DNA from: Actinokineospora xionganensis | GTDB taxonomy: Bacteria; Actinomycetota; Actinomycetes; Mycobacteriales; Pseudonocardiaceae | Length of the DNA: 64,000 nt | Assembly (NCBI RefSeq): GCF_014323725.1 | Contig: NZ_JABVED010000002.1 | Coordinates: forward strand, 62,001-126,000 | Direction: 5' to 3' | In this document: positions 61,433 through 64,000 of the stretch, piece by piece | Position numbering within the stretch: the first letter of the stretch is position 1 | Layout of the letters: every line of letters starts with the position of its first letter | Made by a program: the position numbers and the translations under genes | The notes under the pieces: generated by a model | What the model was told of the DNA's origin: nothing | Databases searched by the model: none | Seen by the model: only the letters and a program-made list of their open reading frames with translations

Positions 61433-62269
61433 TCAGCGCTTGTTCTTGCCGGTGGAACGGCGGCGGACGATCAACTTGTCGCTCGGCTTGTTGCGACGGG
61501 TGCGGCCTTCGGGCTTACCGGCCGGGTTCACCGGGTGGCGACCACCGGAGGTCTTACCCTCACCACCACCGTGCGGGTGGTCGACCGGGTTCATCGCGAC
61601 ACCGCGGACGGTCGGGCGCTTGCCCTTCCAGCGCATGCGGCCCGCCTTGCCCCAGTTGATGTTGGAGTGATCGGCGTTGCCGACCTCGCCAACCGTGGCG
61701 CGACAGCGCACGTCGACGTTGCGGATCTCGCCGGACGGCATACGCAGCTGGGCGTAGGGGCCGTCCTTCGCGACGAGACGCACGCTCACACCGGCGGACC
61801 GGGCGATCTTCGCGCCGCCACCGGGGCGGAGCTCGATCGCGTGGATCACGGTGCCGACCGGGATGTTGCGCAGCGGCAGGTTGTTGCCCGGCTTGATGTC
61901 GGCGCGGGGGCCGTTCTCAATCGGGTCGCCCTGCGACAGCTTGTTCGGCGCGATGATGTAGCGCTTCTCGCCGTCGGCGTAGTGCAGCAGCGCGATGCGG
62001 GCGGTGCGGTTGGGGTCGTACTCGATGTGAGCGACCTTGGCCGGCACGCCGTCCTTGTCGTTGCGACGGAAGTCGATGAGGCGGTACGCGCGCTTGTGAC
62101 CGCCACCCTTGTGCCGGGTGGTGATCTTGCCGTGCGCGTTACGCCCGCCCTTGCCATGCAGGGGACGGATCAGCGACTTCTCCGGCGTCGACCGGGTGAT
62201 CTCGGCGAAGTCCGACACGCTGGAGCCACGACGGCCCGGGGTGGTCGGCTTGTATTTGCGGATGCCCAT
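61433..62269 (-). CDS. rplB: 50S ribosomal protein L2
   Basis: A 278-aa 23S rRNA binder at the peptidyl-transferase centre: [39 protein letters not shown] core and the conserved histidine loop [20 protein letters not shown]. Normal length and position. Confidence 0.98.
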   Translation of the reverse strand: MGIRKYKPTTPGRRGSSVSDFAEITRSTPEKSLIRPLHGKGGRNAHGKITTRHKGGGHKRAYRLIDFRRNDKDGVPAKVAHIEYDPNRTARIALLHYADGEKRYIIAPNKLSQGDPIENGPRADIKPGNNLPLRNIPVGTVIHAIELRPGGGAKIARSAGVSVRLVAKDGPYAQLRMPSGEIRNVDVRCRATVGEVGNADHSNINWGKAGRMRWKGKRPTVRGVAMNPVDHPHGGGEGKTSGGRHPVNPAGKPEGRTRRNKPSDKLIVRRRSTGKNKR

Positions 62270-62284
62270 GTTTTAGTCAGTCCC

Positions 62285-62584
62285 TTACGCGGCCGGGCCG
62301 CCGAAGATCTCGATCGGCTTGCTCTCCGGGGAGAGCGTGACGATCGCGCGCTTCGTGTCCTTGCGCTTGCCGAACCCGGTGCGGGTGCGCTTGCGCTTTC
62401 CGTTGCGGTTGAGCGTGTTGACGCTCACCACCTTCACGCCGAAGACCTTCTCGACCGCGATCTTGATCTGGGTCTTGTTGGCGTCCGGAGACACCACGAA
62501 GGTGTACTTGTTCTCCTCGAGCAGCCCGTAGGACTTCTCGGAGATCACCGGCGCGAGCAGGATGTCGCGGGGGTCGGGGATCAC
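62285..62584 (-). CDS. rplW: 50S ribosomal protein L23
   Basis: A 99-aa protein at the exit where SRP and trigger factor dock: [40 protein letters not shown] and [20 protein letters not shown]. Overlaps rplD by 4 bp. Confidence 0.97.
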   Translation of the reverse strand: MIPDPRDILLAPVISEKSYGLLEENKYTFVVSPDANKTQIKIAVEKVFGVKVVSVNTLNRNGKRKRTRTGFGKRKDTKRAIVTLSPESKPIEIFGGPAA

Positions 62585-63477
62585 TTGTCCTCCTCAGACT
62601 TCCGCTGCGACGGCGGCAACTGGAAGCCTGCCTTCTCAGCGTCCTCGGCGGTGGCGAACCACACCTCGGCAACGGTCCGGTCGTAGAAAGCGGTGCCCGG
62701 CACGTGGTACAGCATCGAGTCGGCGTTGCCCTTGATCGGGAAACCCTCCGGCTGCGAGCCGTCCTCCAGCGCGTCGTGGCTGCCCGCACCGAAGCGCGCG
62801 CCGCCGACGAGGCCCTGGACCTCGGAGCCCTTGGCCGAAGCCTTGGCGCCGCGGGTCGGGGCGGACAGGAACGCGTCGAGCGCGGCCTTGGTGAACACGA
62901 TGTCGTCGTTGACGAGCACGTCATAGGTGTTCAGCTGGTCCGGCGCGATCACGTGCACGTTCTGCAGGTTGCGCACCGACACCCAGGCGACGTCCTCGTC
63001 ACGGGTCAGCACGACCAGAACGCGCTTGGCGTCGGTCAGCGTGGCCAGCAGGTTGCGGGCGGTCTTGGTCGAGGGCTTGTCGCCGTCCACCAGACCGGTC
63101 ACCACGTGCACCTGGCCGGAGCGGGCCCGGTCGGAGAGGGCACCGCGCAGGGCGGCGGCCTTCATCTTCTTGGGGGTCCGCTGGGCGTAGTCGCGCGGCT
63201 GCGGGCCGTGCGAGATACCGCCACCGACGAACTGCGGGGAACGCGTCGAGCCCTGACGGGCGCGGCCGGTGCCCTTCTGGCGGTACGGCTTGCGGCCACC
63301 GCCGGAGACCTCGCCACGAGTCTTCGTCGAGTGCGTGCCCTGGCGGGCCGCGGCGAGCTGCGCCGTGACCACCTGGTGCATCAGCGGAATGTTCGCCTGC
63401 ACGTCGAAGATCTCTGCGGGAAGCTCGGCAGTGCCGTCGGTCTTGCCCGCGGGGGTCTTGATGTCAATGCTGGTCAT
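62581..63477 (-). CDS. rplD: 50S ribosomal protein L4 with an added C-terminal domain
   Basis: A 298-aa L4. The core is residues 1-220 ([40 protein letters not shown]). A short link GLVGGARFG leads to the extra domain at 230-292: [53 protein letters not shown]. The domain is almost the one of L17. Ordinary L4 ends near residue 220. The added part would lie outside the ribosome core. It shares 61 identical bases with rplQ. Confidence 0.96.
   Translation of the reverse strand: MTSIDIKTPAGKTDGTAELPAEIFDVQANIPLMHQVVTAQLAAARQGTHSTKTRGEVSGGGRKPYRQKGTGRARQGSTRSPQFVGGGISHGPQPRDYAQRTPKKMKAAALRGALSDRARSGQVHVVTGLVDGDKPSTKTARNLLATLTDAKRVLVVLTRDEDVAWVSVRNLQNVHVIAPDQLNTYDVLVNDDIVFTKAALDAFLSAPTRGAKASAKGSEVQGLVGGARFGAGSHDALEDGSQPEGFPIKGNADSMLYHVPGTAFYDRTVAEVWFATAEDAEKAGFQLPPSQRKSEEDK
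62602..62790 (-). repeat. C-terminal add-on domain of L4, near copy of the one in L17
   Basis: Codons 230-292 of rplD. The DNA at 62697-62757 is identical to 46086-46146 in rplQ over 61 nt. Both copies are on the minus strand, 16.6 kb apart. Confidence 0.9.
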
Positions 63478-64000
63478 CAGGCACCACCCTTAGCTGCGGT
63501 ACGCAGGAACACGAGACCGCCCTTGGGCCCCGGAACGGCGCCCTTGATGAGGATCAGGCCGGACCCACCGTCGACCTGGTGCACCTTGAGGTTCTGGGTG
63601 GTGACCCGGACGTTGCCCATCCGGCCGGCCATCCGCAGACCCTTGAACACGCGGCCCGGGGTGGCACAGCCACCGATGGAACCCGGGGAGCGGTGCTTGC
63701 GCTGGGTGCCGTGCGAGGCGCCCAGACCCTTGAAGCCGTGCCGCTTCATGACACCCGCGGTGCCCTTGCCCTTGGTGGTCCCGGTGATGTCGATGACCTG
63801 ACCGGCCTCGAACACCTCAGCGGTGATCTCCTGGCCGAGCTCGTATTCGGTGGCGTCGGTGGTGCGCAGCTCCGCGAGGAAGCGGCGCGGCGTCACACCC
63901 GCCTTGCCGAAGTGGCCGGCTTCAGGCTTGTTGACCTTGCGCGGGTCGATGGCGCCGAACGCCAGCTGGACCGCGACATAGCCGTCGGATTCCTGGTTAC
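63477..64000 (-). CDS. rplC: 50S ribosomal protein L3 (N-terminus off the window)
   Basis: About 174 residues are visible, reading in from the right edge as [20 protein letters not shown]. Family signatures are [35 protein letters not shown] turn and [20 protein letters not shown]. Around 40 residues are missing at the start. It is the first visible gene of the S10 operon and abuts rplD. Confidence 0.97.
   Translation of the reverse strand, partial: NQESDGYVAVQLAFGAIDPRKVNKPEAGHFGKAGVTPRRFLAELRTTDATEYELGQEITAEVFEAGQVIDITGTTKGKGTAGVMKRHGFKGLGASHGTQRKHRSPGSIGGCATPGRVFKGLRMAGRMGNVRVTTQNLKVHQVDGGSGLILIKGAVPGPKGGLVFLRTAAKGGA

Overview
This is a high-GC actinobacterial chromosome segment, most probably from the Pseudonocardiaceae or a close relative. 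The gene order is the actinobacterial one: glmS, glmM, rpsI, rplM, then a type VII (ESX) secretion locus, then truA, rplQ, rpoA and the ribosomal alpha, spc and S10 operons. Several genes have a TANNNT box 6-7 nt before the start codon, which is typical of leaderless actinobacterial transcripts. The family is inferred from protein resemblance, not from a search.

Layout. 168-2859: malonyl-CoA synthetase (matB) overlapping a fused acyl-CoA carboxyltransferase. 2856-3394: RelE/Phd-type toxin-antitoxin pair with a TGTACA operator. 3427-10019 (minus): glmS, nnrDE, alr, alpha/beta hydrolase, tsaE and a HAD phosphatase, mostly overlapping. 10080-12439: a hydrolase, two membrane proteins and a frameshifted membrane-protein pseudogene. 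12436-17738 (minus): a duplicated ESX-associated module with two large glycine-rich proteins, one carrying six DxDGDGxPD-like calcium-binding repeats. 17873-20780 (minus): two small membrane proteins, glmM, rpsI and rplM. 21148-24195: an AfsR/SARP-type regulator with a TTG start. 24272-41085: the ESX core (two Esx proteins, an Rv3446c-type Hsp70-like protein, EccC, a membrane protein, EccD, mycosin, an EspC-like pair, EccB, EccE and an unknown protein). 41750-45105: two paralogous secreted S8 peptidases with P-domains. 45107-64000 (minus): truA to rplC (partial), interrupted between secY and rplO by a LysE exporter and a GNAT acetyltransferase.

How it fits together. The order rplM / esx-esx / Rv3446c-like / eccC / eccD-mycP / eccB / truA-rplQ matches, as I remember it, the M. 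tuberculosis ESX-4 locus. This locus is larger: it has eccE, three copies of an EspC-like plus large glycine-rich protein module, and a membrane protein built from repeats resembling the EccC transmembrane segment. The large proteins are plausible substrates or cell-surface partners of the ESX machine. The AfsR-like regulator beside it is a plausible controller, but nothing in the sequence proves this.

Most unusual signals: (1) ribosomal proteins L17 and L4 carry nearly identical C-terminal add-on domains with a 61-nt identical DNA stretch; (2) a 78-bp minigene between eccE and the next gene overlaps both neighbours in the manner of mycobacterial MIRU elements; (3) calcium-loop repeats lie in an ESX-associated protein; (4) truA has no ATG, GTG or TTG near its expected start and seems to begin at a CTG that overlaps the rplQ stop. 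No tRNA, rRNA, insertion sequence or CRISPR array was seen.
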